A model generated the notes under the pieces. That model had not been told where the DNA came from, did no database searches, and worked only from the letters and a program-made list of their open reading frames with translations. The position numbers and the translations under genes were made by a program. From Prevotellaceae bacterium (GTDB lineage Bacteria; Bacteroidota; Bacteroidia; Bacteroidales; Bacteroidaceae): 33,934 nt of DNA. Shown here piece by piece: positions 7,199 to 15,533 of the stretch. The stretch's first letter is position 1; each line of letters starts with the position of its first letter. Location of the stretch: positions 1 to 33,934 of the forward strand of contig JAQXTH010000015.1 in the NCBI GenBank assembly GCA_029219385.1, read 5' to 3'.

Positions 7199-7771
7199 TT
7201 AAAACAATTTGCGCCTGCGAGTATAACCAAACGCTGCGGTTGGCAAGGCAAGCAGCAATCCTATCAATATATTCATGTTAAACAAACCGGCGGCCATGTC
7301 GACGGGGGTGATGCTTCTCACAAGTTCTTCGACAGACCCAAAACCGCTTTGAGCCGTTGCAGAACCAAGCATCAAATTAAAACTGTCTTGTTGCAACACC
7401 TCTCTCACCTCCGGGCTGTTGAGTGCCGCAATATAGTTTTGGGCAAACACTCCGTGATCGAACCAATTGAAATAGACAAAGGCAAAGATTGCCAATATCA
7501 GGGAAGCATAAAAATAGAGCAAAAAGCCATAAAGATAGGCCTTGCCAAAACCCACGAGAGCATCTTCTCTAACCTGTCGCTCAAATTTGCGAGCAAAGAA
7601 ACAGCCCAACACCGGCACACTGAGAGTCACCATAGTGCCAAGCGAACCGAGAGTGGAACTGCCCATTCCTTTTATCACGCAAAGAAATCCAAAACAGCAA
7701 TACAGCCCAAACCACAGTCCGTCGAGCATGGCAAAGGCATTGGCTTGTCTGAATGATTGTTGTCGGGTCAT
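7199..7771 (-). CDS. DUF4199 integral membrane protein
   Basis: 190 residues from the ATG at 7771. A longer frame begins at a TTG at 7798, but that TTG is part of a TAATTTTG promoter element, so the ATG is preferred. The protein has about four hydrophobic segments, including GLYCCFGFLCVIKG, MVTLSVPVLGCFFA and AYLYGFLLYFYASLILAIFAF, and a C-terminal one before a basic tail (YTRRRKLF). DUF4199 proteins are Bacteroidetes membrane proteins of unknown function, frequently adjacent to a GT2 glycosyltransferase as here, where the genes are 11 bp apart. A role in lipid-linked sugar metabolism is inference from that neighbour only. Confidence 0.82.
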   Translation of the reverse strand: MTRQQSFRQANAFAMLDGLWFGLYCCFGFLCVIKGMGSSTLGSLGTMVTLSVPVLGCFFARKFERQVREDALVGFGKAYLYGFLLYFYASLILAIFAFVYFNWFDHGVFAQNYIAALNSPEVREVLQQDSFNLMLGSATAQSGFGSVEELVRSITPVDMAAGLFNMNILIGLLLALPTAAFGYTRRRKLF

Positions 7772-7795
7772 ATTGGTCTTAGTGTTAATTCTTTG

Positions 7796-7803
7796 CAAAA
7801 TTA
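7796..7803 (-). promoter_or_regulatory. -7 promoter element for the DUF4199-GT2 operon
   Basis: The minus strand reads TAATTTTG, 24 bp upstream of the DUF4199 ATG. It decides the start codon of that gene, because the longer TTG start would lie within the promoter. Confidence 0.6.
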
Positions 7804-7951
7804 CGCATTATTTTTCTATTCTGTTTGAGTATGAGCACAAAAACACGTTGCCACAAGCCCTTTTTGTTGTTTGACAACAGAGTTTTAGAGAAAAACGGAG
7901 CGTCTATTCATCATCAAAAGAGGCTCAATCCCTAAATTTCGACATAATTTT

Positions 7952-8044
7952 TATAGTTTCCTAATTTAGGGTGCTATAGTTTCTTAATTTAGGGTGTTAT
8001 AGCACCTTAGTTTAGGGTGCTTTAGTTCGCTAAGTTAGCGAACT
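7952..8044. repeat. Three 23-bp tandem repeats followed by a perfect palindrome
   Basis: Three head-to-tail copies begin at 7952, 7975 and 7998, each starting TATAG and ending in TTTAGGGTG plus C or T. They differ from one another at a few positions. Next comes AGTTCGCTAA (8024-8033), a single G, and its exact inverse complement TTAGCGAACT (8035-8044). GGTGTTATAGCACC at the junction of copies two and three is also a dyad. There are no spacers, so this is not a CRISPR array. It could be a cluster of REP-like elements, a protein-binding site array or an RNA terminator structure. Confidence 0.8.
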
Positions 8045-8091
8045 ATCTTTTGCACGTTTTTCGCATAAAAATTATCTGTAAACTTAAAACT

Positions 8092-11052
8092 CTAATCTCG
8101 TTTCAACGATTTATCGGCAGATGGCAATTCTTCTTTCAGAAACGGAGCAGTGAGACTGAGGGGCGAGAGCGCCACCTCCTCGGGAGTGCCTTGCGCCACT
8201 ATGCGTCCGCCCGCCATGCCACCCTCAGGACCCACATCGATGATATGGTCAGCCACCTTGATGATGTCCATGTTGTGCTCAATGACCACCACGGTGTTGC
8301 CCTTGTCACACAAACGGTTGAGCACCTCGATAAGTATGCGTATATCCTCAAAATGAAGACCGGTGGTAGGTTCGTCGAGTATATAGAGAGTGCGCCCCGT
8401 GTCGCGCTTGGCAAGTTCGGTGGCAAGTTTCACTCTCTGGCTCTCTCCGCCCGAAAGCGTTGTGGAAGACTGACCAAGTTTGAGATAGCCCAGACCCACG
8501 TCTTGCAACGTCTTGATTTTGCGCAAGATATTGGGCACAGCCTCAAAAAACTCAACGGCCTGGTCGATCGTCATGTCAAGCACCTCGGCAATAGACTTGC
8601 CCTTAAACTTCACTTCGAGCGTTTCGCGGTCATAGCGTTTGCCACGACACGTCTCACACGGCACAGTGACGGAAGGCAGGAAGTTCATCTCTATCAGTTT
8701 GAAGCCGTTTCCCTTGCAGGTGGGACAACGTCCACCGGCGGTATTGAACGAAAAACGCCCCGGCTTGTAGCCCCTTATGGCAGCCTCGGGCAATTGGGCA
8801 AAAAGATTGCGAATGTCGGAAAAGACACCCGTGTAGGTGGCAGGATTTGAGCGCGGAGTGCGCCCTATGGGACTTTGGTCGACCGAAATCACCTTGTCGA
8901 CAAATTCCACGCCCTCAATAGAGTCGTAGGGCAAAGGCTCCTGCAAACTGTGGTAGAAATGTTTTGACATTATGGGCTGGAGCGTAGAGATGACCAGGCT
9001 TGACTTGCCACTGCCCGAAACACCGGTGACACAGATAAACTTGCCGAGCGGAAAAGAGACATCAACATTTTTGAGATTGTTGCCCCGAGCACCATGCAAA
9101 GTGATGGCATGACCGTTGCCCTCGCGTCGGCAGGCAGGCACGGGAATGATCTGTTTGCCCACAAGATAACGAGCCGTGAGAGTATCGCTCTTGAGCATTT
9201 CGGCAGGGGGGCCGACAAACATGAGGCGACCACCATGGCGACCGGCACGCGGACCTATGTCGACCACACAATCGGCATTGAGCATCATGTCGCGGTCGTG
9301 TTCCACAACGATCACGGTGTTGCCCATGTCACGCAATTCCTTGAGTGAGTTTATAAGTCTGAGATTGTCGCGTTGATGGAGGCCGATCGAGGGTTCGTCG
9401 AGAATATAGACAACATTGACAAGTCCCGACCCTATCTGCGTGGCAAGCCTTATGCGCTGACTCTCACCACCCGACAAGGTAACAGAACTGCGCCCGAGCG
9501 ACAAATAGCCCAATCCCACATCGAGCATAAAGTCAAGCCGGGTGTTTATCTCTTTCACTATTTCGGCGGCAATGACACGCCCGGTATTGTCGAGGCGGTC
9601 GGTCAGGCCGTCGGTCCAAAGACGCAGACTTTTGAGGTCCATTTCGCAGAGGTCGGCAATATTTTTGCCGTCGATGAAGTAGTGTAGAGCAACTTTGTTG
9701 AGTCGTTTGCCATGACAGTGGGGACAAACGATTTGTCTGTTGAACTGCTCAACCCATTTCTCTGCCGAGGCAGAGAGTTCACCGTCAGCCATTTGGCGAA
9801 GATAGCGCACAATGCCTCCGTATGTTACAAACTTGTCGCTCGGCGAGTGGATAAAGGCTGCCGGAATGCGTATGTCGCGCGCACTGCCTTGGAGAATTTC
9901 TATCAAAGCCTCTTCGGACAGTTCGGAGAGAGGCGTGTCGAGGTCGCACTCATAGACCGAGAGCAACGATTGTATCTCAATGAAAATAAGCGAGTTTTTG
10001 AATTTTCCCAAAGGGGCGATACCACCTTGGCGTATCGAGAGTGAGCGGTCGGGCATCACTTTGTCGAGGTCTATGTCGTTTATCATGCCGAGACCATTGC
10101 AATGAGGGCAGGCACCCATGGTCGAGTTGAACGAAAAATCGTGGGGCGAGGGGTCGCGATAAGAAATGCCGGTGACAGGACACATGAGGTGTTTGCTGTA
10201 ATAGCGGTCGGTGTTGCGGTCGGTGTCGAGCACGGAGATTATGCCGCCGCCTTGTTTGAAAGCCGTAAAGACCGTGCGACGCAAACGCTCCTCGTCGGCA
10301 GAGTCAGGCTGGGATTTCAATTTCAGTTTATCAACCACCACCTCGATGGTATGGTTCTTATAGCGGTCTACCTTAAGTCCGGGTCTCAGTTCGACCAGTT
10401 CGCCGTCTACCCTCGCATAGATAAATCCCTTGCGGCGAATGCTTTCAAAAAGTTCCCGATAGTGGCCCTTGCGGTTTCTCACCAACGGTGCCAAGATATA
10501 GATTTTGTGGCCGGCATAGTCTTGGCGCAACATCTTGAGGATTTTCTCTTCGGAATATTTCACCATCTTTTCGCCCGACTCGTATGAATAGGCCTCGCCC
10601 ACGCGAGCATAGAGCAGGCGCAAGAAGTCGTAGATTTCAGTGACGGTGCCTACCGTTGAGCGCGGATTGCGGTTAGTGGTTTTTTGGTCTATTGATATCA
10701 CGGGCGAGAGACCGGTGATTTTGTCAACATCGGGGCGTTGCACATTGTCGAGATAATTGCGGGCATAAGAAGCAAACGTCTCTATATAACGACGTTGGCC
10801 CTCGGCATAAATTGTGTCGAAAGCCAACGAACTCTTGCCGCTGCCACTGAGACCGGTAACAACAGTGAGTTTGTCGTGGGGTATTGAGAGCGATATGTTT
10901 TGAAGATTGTTGGTGCGTGCACCCACAATATCTATGCCCTCACCGGGCGAAAACATCTCATCTTCAACACCAAGAATGTTGTTATCGGGCGACACTGAGA
11001 TGTCGCCCGATAAATGATGTATGGTATTAGCTGCGTTGTCTGTGTTTGTCAT
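8092..11052 (-). CDS. uvrA: Excinuclease ABC subunit A
   Basis: 986 residues. This is the damage-recognition ATPase of nucleotide excision repair, which loads UvrB at bulky lesions. Both ABC modules are intact: Walker [10 protein letters not shown] at 67-75 and a second GVSGSGKSS, with signature motifs [13 protein letters not shown] and [13 protein letters not shown] followed by [12 protein letters not shown] and [12 protein letters not shown]. Zinc-finger Cys pairs are present ([32 protein letters not shown]). The start used gives about 36 extra N-terminal residues before the usual opening [11 protein letters not shown]. An in-frame ATG at 10956 (Met33) would remove most of them. The extension contains a 13-bp inverted repeat in the DNA. 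The gene lies 10 bp after the T9SS-substrate gene and is probably co-transcribed with it. Confidence 0.96.
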   Translation of the reverse strand: MTNTDNAANTIHHLSGDISVSPDNNILGVEDEMFSPGEGIDIVGARTNNLQNISLSIPHDKLTVVTGLSGSGKSSLAFDTIYAEGQRRYIETFASYARNYLDNVQRPDVDKITGLSPVISIDQKTTNRNPRSTVGTVTEIYDFLRLLYARVGEAYSYESGEKMVKYSEEKILKMLRQDYAGHKIYILAPLVRNRKGHYRELFESIRRKGFIYARVDGELVELRPGLKVDRYKNHTIEVVVDKLKLKSQPDSADEERLRRTVFTAFKQGGGIISVLDTDRNTDRYYSKHLMCPVTGISYRDPSPHDFSFNSTMGACPHCNGLGMINDIDLDKVMPDRSLSIRQGGIAPLGKFKNSLIFIEIQSLLSVYECDLDTPLSELSEEALIEILQGSARDIRIPAAFIHSPSDKFVTYGGIVRYLRQMADGELSASAEKWVEQFNRQIVCPHCHGKRLNKVALHYFIDGKNIADLCEMDLKSLRLWTDGLTDRLDNTGRVIAAEIVKEINTRLDFMLDVGLGYLSLGRSSVTLSGGESQRIRLATQIGSGLVNVVYILDEPSIGLHQRDNLRLINSLKELRDMGNTVIVVEHDRDMMLNADCVVDIGPRAGRHGGRLMFVGPPAEMLKSDTLTARYLVGKQIIPVPACRREGNGHAITLHGARGNNLKNVDVSFPLGKFICVTGVSGSGKSSLVISTLQPIMSKHFYHSLQEPLPYDSIEGVEFVDKVISVDQSPIGRTPRSNPATYTGVFSDIRNLFAQLPEAAIRGYKPGRFSFNTAGGRCPTCKGNGFKLIEMNFLPSVTVPCETCRGKRYDRETLEVKFKGKSIAEVLDMTIDQAVEFFEAVPNILRKIKTLQDVGLGYLKLGQSSTTLSGGESQRVKLATELAKRDTGRTLYILDEPTTGLHFEDIRILIEVLNRLCDKGNTVVVIEHNMDIIKVADHIIDVGPEGGMAGGRIVAQGTPEEVALSPLSLTAPFLKEELPSADKSLKRD
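10982..11013. repeat. Perfect 13-bp inverted repeat in the 5' end of uvrA
   Basis: TTATCGGGCGACA at 10982-10994 and TGTCGCCCGATAA at 11001-11013 are exact inverse complements around a 6-nt loop. In the RNA of either strand this would be a very stable hairpin. It lies inside the nonconserved N-terminal extension of UvrA, or in the leader if Met33 is the real start. No T-tract follows on either strand, so it does not look like a simple intrinsic terminator. Confidence 0.85.
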
Positions 11053-11062
11053 ATTATGAAAA

Positions 11063-11782
11063 TCATTCGGAACCTGCCGCCGAATTATAGGTATAACCCC
11101 TGAGCAGATTTACGGCCTTCTTTATATTATATCTGCGTCCATCGGCTCCCTTTGCATCTATGCGCACATAGTAGACTCCGTCTGCCACATCGGAGCCGTG
11201 GTATTTGCCGTCCCAACCACCGGTTATGTCGGTCCACTCGTAGAGTTTTTTGCCATGGCGCGAGAAAATATAAGCATGGAAATCAACAATACTCTTATAG
11301 TCTTGTTTCACCCTGAACACATCGTTGACACCGTCACCATTGGGCGAAAAAGCATTGGGCACGTTAAGCACCGAAGTAGATACCTCAACCTTGAAATTTT
11401 CGGCCATTTCATAGAGCAGAGTGTCAGTGCCATTTACGAAACTAATCTGCAGAGCAATGCTGCAACTGCCCGACTCCTTGAAAATAAAATCAAAATCGGC
11501 ATCATATCTCACGAGATAGGGGCTTGAAGTGTTGCCGTCCTTGTAAACACGCCACTCATAGAGCGGAGTATATTCCCCGACGTTTTCCACATTAGAAGTG
11601 AAAGAGATTTTGATTGGCGCAGAACCCGAATATTCGGTCACATCGACCATGCCTGTCTCTTCTTCAACCTCCATTTTGGGGTATGCGGTGGGATAGTCAT
11701 CGTCGGCAAAGACAACAGACTTTGCCCCGACTGTCAGAAACAACATTGACAATACAAGAAGCGAAACAAATGTTTTTTTCAT
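11063..11782 (-). CDS. Secreted protein with T9SS type B sorting domain
   Basis: 239 residues. A signal peptide spans about 1-20. Residues about 45-135 form a beta-sandwich, PKD-like region (APIKISFTSNVENVGEYTP, YEWRVYKDG). Residues about 138-230 match the gliding-motility-associated C-terminal (CHU_C, TIGR04131) type B sorting domain: VPNAFSPNGDGVNDVFRV at 141-158, YIFSRHGKKLYEW and GGWDGKYHGSDVADGVYYV. Such domains direct export across the outer membrane by the type IX system and attachment to the cell surface. It is small for the family, so the cargo is little more than one PKD-like domain. It is followed at 10 bp by uvrA and is divergent from the gene at 11968. Confidence 0.88.
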   Translation of the reverse strand: MKKTFVSLLVLSMLFLTVGAKSVVFADDDYPTAYPKMEVEEETGMVDVTEYSGSAPIKISFTSNVENVGEYTPLYEWRVYKDGNTSSPYLVRYDADFDFIFKESGSCSIALQISFVNGTDTLLYEMAENFKVEVSTSVLNVPNAFSPNGDGVNDVFRVKQDYKSIVDFHAYIFSRHGKKLYEWTDITGGWDGKYHGSDVADGVYYVRIDAKGADGRRYNIKKAVNLLRGYTYNSAAGSE

Positions 11783-11887
11783 AGTTTTATTATTGTTAAG
11801 AAATCACTCCGTGAAGCTGCACAAACAAAAGTCCCGTGCCGACACAAGAGTGTTTCGCGAGTATTTACATCATTATCATTATAACGG

Positions 11888-11895
11888 CAAAATTA
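11888..11895 (-). promoter_or_regulatory. -7 promoter element for the T9SS substrate-uvrA unit
   Basis: The minus strand reads TAATTTTG, about 105 bp upstream of the start at 11782, leaving a fairly long untranslated leader. Confidence 0.45.
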
Positions 11896-11937
11896 CCTTT
11901 TTATTCTATAATATCGCCGACTTTAAAGGCTTTTTTG

Positions 11938-11945
11938 TAATTTTG
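11938..11945 (+). promoter_or_regulatory. -7 promoter element for the 11968 gene
   Basis: TAATTTTG matching TAnnTTTG, 22 bp upstream of the ATG at 11968. A clear TTTG -33 box is not seen. Confidence 0.55.
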
Positions 11946-11967
11946 TAGTCTAAATTGACAACAAAAT

Positions 11968-13062
11968 ATGAATTACCGAAAAATGTTGCTTGCAGCAGCA
12001 ACACAACTTGCAGTGTTGATTGCAACAGCCCAAATAAGCGTGGGAGTGTTTCTGCCCTTTAAACAAAAAGGTGCCTTGGCAGATCGCTCCGTAGAGTATT
12101 ACAGAGGATTGCTCATGGCCATAGACTCGCTCAGCCACGACGGCACTTCATTCAAAGTGACGGCAGCCGACTGTGGCACAACGGCAGCCGACATGAAAAC
12201 CCTGCTCGATGAAACAAAAAACGGTGTGTTTGACATTGTGTTTTGCTCCTCCAACCAAGAGCAACTCTCGGTGGTGAACGAATATTCCATCAAGAACGGC
12301 ACAAAATTCACCATACCCTTTGGCGGCAGATATGACGAATGGGTGAGCAACCCAAATTTCTATGCCCTCAAAGTGACACAAACCGACTATACACCCAAAG
12401 CCTATAAACTACTGAGCGATGCTTTCAGAAACAAGACTTTCTACGTGGTGTTTGCCGGCAAGAACAAAGAGATTTGCCCTTTTGCAAAATATCTGACCAA
12501 ATATGTGAAAGGTGTGAAGACCCTCAGTCTGGCCGACAAGGAAAAGAAAGTGGCAGAGGCAGTGGCAGACGAAAAGGCTGTTATCGTGGCAGCCATGTAT
12601 GACACACAGACACAAAACACACTGCTCAATTTCATACAACAGATACCCAACCGACAGGCAGCCCTCGTGGGGTATTCCTCATGGTATGAAAAAGCCCAAG
12701 GAACAGACGAAGTGAAAGCTCTCTCAAATTGTAACACCTATCTGATTTTAAACAATTTTCAACGTCAAAACCTCCCACGCACAAAGAAATTTCTGACACA
12801 GTATGAAGACAACTTCAACATTAAGCCGGTCAACGAATTGTTTTCTTTTCCTATGTGGGGCTTCGACACAGGCTATTATCTGCTCAAAGGACTGACACGC
12901 CACAAGAAGGATTTCTACGACCAACCCCTTTACAGCGCACCGCTGCAGAGCGCACTGCGCTTTGAACCGCGTGCATCAAAACAAGGATTGATAAACACAA
13001 GTTGTCTGTTGCTTCACTTCAAACCCGACAACACACAAGAACTAATTGAAATCAAAGAATAA
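11968..13062 (+). CDS. Periplasmic-binding-protein-like (type 1 PBP fold) secreted protein
   Basis: 364 residues. A signal peptide (about 5-21, ending ATAQ) is followed by ISVGVFLPFKQKG and YYRGLLMAIDSL. These resemble the opening strand and first helix of type 1 periplasmic-binding proteins (Leu/Ile/Val-binding, LppC/LpoA-like). Later segments fit the alternating Rossmann-like lobes (GVFDIVFCSSNQEQ, KFTIPFGGRYDEW, FYVVFAGKNKEICPFAKYL, AVIVAAMYDTQTQ, FSFPMWGFDTGYYLLKGL). No LysM repeat and no lipobox are present. No ABC permease or ATPase genes are nearby, so an uptake role is unlikely. A cell-wall or envelope role like that of LpoA is possible but inferred. The PorT-like gene begins 19 bp downstream. 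Confidence 0.75.
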   Translation: MNYRKMLLAAATQLAVLIATAQISVGVFLPFKQKGALADRSVEYYRGLLMAIDSLSHDGTSFKVTAADCGTTAADMKTLLDETKNGVFDIVFCSSNQEQLSVVNEYSIKNGTKFTIPFGGRYDEWVSNPNFYALKVTQTDYTPKAYKLLSDAFRNKTFYVVFAGKNKEICPFAKYLTKYVKGVKTLSLADKEKKVAEAVADEKAVIVAAMYDTQTQNTLLNFIQQIPNRQAALVGYSSWYEKAQGTDEVKALSNCNTYLILNNFQRQNLPRTKKFLTQYEDNFNIKPVNELFSFPMWGFDTGYYLLKGLTRHKKDFYDQPLYSAPLQSALRFEPRASKQGLINTSCLLLHFKPDNTQELIEIKE

Positions 13063-13081
13063 CGTCCACCCTCTCTACAAT

Positions 13082-13801
13082 ATGATAAAACAAAAACTGC
13101 TCACTCTGCTTGCGACCACAATGATATGCGGTCTGTCTTATGCAGAAATAGGCGAACCACGCAACAATCTCTGCATCGGTGGCAACATCGGCATTGCCAT
13201 GAACACCGTTGACTTTGAGCCGACCATAAAACAGGCACAACACATAGGACCAACTTTCGGTCTTTCGCTTAAATATACAAGCGAGAAATATTTCACTACT
13301 TATTGCGCCCTGTATGGAGAATTGAACTTTTGCCAACTTGGTTGGAAAGAGGAAATTCTCGATGCCACCTCCCAACCACTGCCCGACACCTACAAGCGCA
13401 ATATGAACTATATACAAATGCCCATATTTGCGCGCTTGGCATGGGGAAAGGAAAGCAAGGGACTGCAATTCTTTTTTCAGGCAGGACCTCAATTCGGCCT
13501 GCTCATTAGCGAGAGTTCTGACAAGAGCAACGCATGGACTCTCGGCAACGACGGCAAACCCGCACGACCCAACAACGTCAACATGCAATACGACATGAAA
13601 GTGGAACACAGATTTGACTATGGCATAACCGGTGGCCTCGGACTGGAATATAACTCTCCGATCGGGCATTTTATCTTAGAGGGTCGCTACTGCTACGGAT
13701 TGGGCGACATTTTCTCCAACTCTAAGAAAGACCCGTTTTCGCGTTCTGCCAACTCTACGATTTTCGTGAAAATGGCATACTTGTTTGACATAAAGAAATA
13801 A
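13082..13801 (+). CDS. PorT-family outer-membrane beta-barrel protein
   Basis: 239 residues from the ATG at 13082, the start followed directly by a signal peptide (MIKQKLLTLL to GLSYA). A longer frame from 13046 would overlap the upstream gene and place 12 residues before the signal. The mature part has an 8-stranded-barrel pattern: CIGGNIGIAMN, GPTFGLSLKY, YCALYGELNFCQLGW, NYIQMPIFARLAWG, FFFQAGPQFGLLIS, FDYGITGGLGLEYN, FILEGRYCYGLGDIF and a terminal IFVKMAYLFDI. It fits the PorT/OMP_b-brl_2 family. True PorT is part of type IX secretion, but paralogues are common, so I do not assign the name. It is followed 15 bp later by xseA. Confidence 0.82.
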   Translation: MIKQKLLTLLATTMICGLSYAEIGEPRNNLCIGGNIGIAMNTVDFEPTIKQAQHIGPTFGLSLKYTSEKYFTTYCALYGELNFCQLGWKEEILDATSQPLPDTYKRNMNYIQMPIFARLAWGKESKGLQFFFQAGPQFGLLISESSDKSNAWTLGNDGKPARPNNVNMQYDMKVEHRFDYGITGGLGLEYNSPIGHFILEGRYCYGLGDIFSNSKKDPFSRSANSTIFVKMAYLFDIKK

Positions 13802-13816
13802 CAAGGCGCACCCGAG

Positions 13817-15130
13817 ATGAAGCCGCTGTCGCTATATGAGTTAAACAGTCTGATAAAAGATTTGATTTACACTTCTTTTGTCGACACCTATTGGATTACG
13901 GCCGAGTTGAGCGAAGTGAGGGTTTCGGCAAAAGGTCACTGCTTCATCGAACTGATAGAGAAACAACAACACGGCTCTACCCCAATGGCAAAGGCCCACG
14001 CCGTGATAATGAACAACCTCTACCCACTCTTGAAAATGGATTTTGAAGAGACTACGGGCCAACGCTTTAGCGTGGGGCTTAAAGTGCAACTAAAGGTAGA
14101 GATTAGTTTCAGCGAGATATATGGTTATTCGCTCATAGTGAGAGACATCGACCCCACCTACACAATGGGCAGTCTCGCGCAACTGAGAAAAGAAATCATC
14201 GACAGGCTCACAAGAGACGGAATTGTCGACATGAACAAACAACTATCGTTGCCACGCCCTCTGCAACGCATTGCCGTTGTCTCGTCGGCCACCGCTGCAG
14301 GTTATGGTGACTTCTGCAACCAACTTGACAACAACAGCCGTAATTTTTATTTCAATCACAAACTGTTTGCAGCCACAATGCAGGGAACAGAGACTGCCGC
14401 CTCGATAATTGAAGCTCTCGACACCATTGCATCACAAACGGAACAGTGGGATGCCGTTGTAATAATCAGGGGCGGTGGTGCTGTGAGCGACTTCGCAGGG
14501 TTTGAGAACTATGAACTCGCTGCTTGTTGTGCTCAATTTCCATTGCCCATCATCACCGGCATAGGCCACGAACGCGACACAACAGTGATAGACCTGGTGG
14601 CAAACACTCATCTAAAAACCCCTACCGCCGTGGCAGCCTTTCTCATTGACCACATTACAAAAGAGGCTGACAAGATAGATTTTTTGGAAACTGCCATCAT
14701 AAACTACAGCATCAACACCATAAAAGCCAACAAAAGACAACTCGACCATTATCTGAACATTCTCAATAACACCACCAAGTTTTATTGCAAACGACAAACA
14801 GACAAACTCTCGTTGCTGTATGAAAAAATGCTCCATAGGCTCAACCTTTTTATCAGACTGCAACAACAACATCTGACAGAGACGCAGAAAATCAACGAGG
14901 TCGCCTTGAAACAACTGCAAAACAACAGACTGCATCTCGAAAACATGGAACGGGCCTTGTCACTCTACGACCCAATAAAAATACTCAATCTCGGATATTC
15001 CATCACTCGCTCGGGCAACCGCGTGGTTAAAGATGCCTCACAAATCAAAGAAGGAGAAATCCTTACTACAACTTTTGCAAACGGACAGGCTGCAAGTATC
15101 GTAAAATCAACAAACACCCGAAACATTTAA
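13817..15130 (+). CDS. xseA: Exodeoxyribonuclease VII large subunit
   Basis: 437 residues, close to the usual family length. An N-terminal OB fold (about 1-105, ITAELSEVRVSAKGHCFIEL) precedes the catalytic domain (about 120-310: QRIAVVSSATAAGYGDF, VVIIRGGGAVSDFAGFENYELA, PIITGIGHERDTTVIDLVAN, KTPTAVAAFLI). A long coiled-coil region (about 280-390) and a small C-terminal domain with IGYSIT-like LGYSITRSGNRVV follow. The enzyme degrades single-stranded DNA to oligonucleotides in both directions, with XseB subunits stacked on the coiled coil. xseB follows 14 bp downstream. The upstream gene is 15 bp away, so the PBP-like, PorT-like and xseAB genes may share one transcript. Confidence 0.96.
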   Translation: MKPLSLYELNSLIKDLIYTSFVDTYWITAELSEVRVSAKGHCFIELIEKQQHGSTPMAKAHAVIMNNLYPLLKMDFEETTGQRFSVGLKVQLKVEISFSEIYGYSLIVRDIDPTYTMGSLAQLRKEIIDRLTRDGIVDMNKQLSLPRPLQRIAVVSSATAAGYGDFCNQLDNNSRNFYFNHKLFAATMQGTETAASIIEALDTIASQTEQWDAVVIIRGGGAVSDFAGFENYELAACCAQFPLPIITGIGHERDTTVIDLVANTHLKTPTAVAAFLIDHITKEADKIDFLETAIINYSINTIKANKRQLDHYLNILNNTTKFYCKRQTDKLSLLYEKMLHRLNLFIRLQQQHLTETQKINEVALKQLQNNRLHLENMERALSLYDPIKILNLGYSITRSGNRVVKDASQIKEGEILTTTFANGQAASIVKSTNTRNI

Positions 15131-15144
15131 TTTTTTATCATAAC

Positions 15145-15348
15145 ATGGCAAAACTCACTTATTCAAAAGCAACAGAAAGGCTCGACGAGATAATGCACGA
15201 AATAGAAAACGAGCAGTTGGACGTTGACACCCTGACCGACACTCTCAAAGAAGCAAAGAAGCTCATCGACTTTTGCAAACAGCGGCTCTATGATGTCGAC
15301 AAAAGCATTCGCGAAATGACAGACGAACAAAGCGAAACAACATTTTAG
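15145..15348 (+). CDS. xseB: Exodeoxyribonuclease VII small subunit
   Basis: 67 residues with the typical small helical hairpin: TYSKATERLDEIMHEIENEQ, then LDVDTLTDTLKEAKKLIDFC and KQRLYDVDKSI. It associates in several copies with XseA, encoded 14 bp upstream. The final residues are acidic and Glu/Thr-rich. The tRNA promoter begins only 9 bp after the stop codon. Confidence 0.93.
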   Translation: MAKLTYSKATERLDEIMHEIENEQLDVDTLTDTLKEAKKLIDFCKQRLYDVDKSIREMTDEQSETTF

Positions 15349-15356
15349 CACTAAAA

Positions 15357-15388
15357 TTTGGCTTCGTTACAAAAAATCACTAATTTTG
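15357..15388 (+). promoter_or_regulatory. Consensus -33/-7 promoter for tRNA-Pro
   Basis: TTTG at 15357-15360 and TAATTTTG at 15381-15388 are separated by 20 bp, the best-matched Bacteroidetes sigma-ABfr promoter in this window. It lies directly upstream of the tRNA gene. Confidence 0.75.
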
Positions 15389-15422
15389 CCACGCGTTAAA
15401 GAAAACGCAACACACAATCAAT

Positions 15423-15495
15423 CGGAAAGTAGCGCAGTTGGTAGCGCACTACGTTCGGGACGTAGGGGTCGGGCGTTCGAGTCGCCTCTTTCCGA
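15423..15495 (+). tRNA. tRNA-Pro (anticodon CGG)
   Basis: 73 nt folding into a full cloverleaf: acceptor CGGAAAG with CTTTCCG, D stem GCGC/GCGC, anticodon stem CTACG/CGTAG around the loop TTCGGGA (anticodon CGG, reading CCG), and T stem GGGCG/CGCCT with loop TTCGAGT. The discriminator is A and CCA is not encoded. It has its own promoter and terminator. Confidence 0.96.
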
Positions 15496-15498
15496 CAA

Positions 15499-15533
15499 AA
15501 AAAGAGACAACCATTTCGGTTGTCTCTTTTTTT
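15499..15533. terminator. Bidirectional intrinsic terminator (tRNA-Pro / GH27)
   Basis: A 14-bp perfect stem (15499-15512 with 15518-15531) has a 5-nt loop. It runs into a T-tract on the plus strand and an A-tract on its left that gives U's on the minus strand. It ends the tRNA-Pro transcript and probably also the convergent GH27 gene, whose stop codon overlaps its right edge. Confidence 0.88.

Larger units (their letters stand above)
7772..8091. other. Non-coding stretch between DUF4199 and uvrA
   Basis: 320 bp without a credible gene. It holds the DUF4199 promoter (7796-7803), an AT-rich segment, the pair CCCTAAATT (7931-7939) and its inverse AATTTAGGG (7963-7971), the 23-bp repeat cluster at 7952-8020 and a perfect palindrome at 8024-8044. 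No T-rich intrinsic terminator for uvrA is obvious, although the palindromes could serve that purpose. Confidence 0.7.

Noticed and set aside
6225-7202. Plus-strand frame of 325 codons spanning the whole GT2 gene
   Set aside because: It is antisense to a gene with clear catalytic motifs. Its His/Lys-rich composition and lack of a ribosome-binding context mark it as a codon-structure shadow.
7952-8044. Possible CRISPR array
   Set aside because: The units are contiguous with no spacers and vary in sequence, and no cas genes are present.
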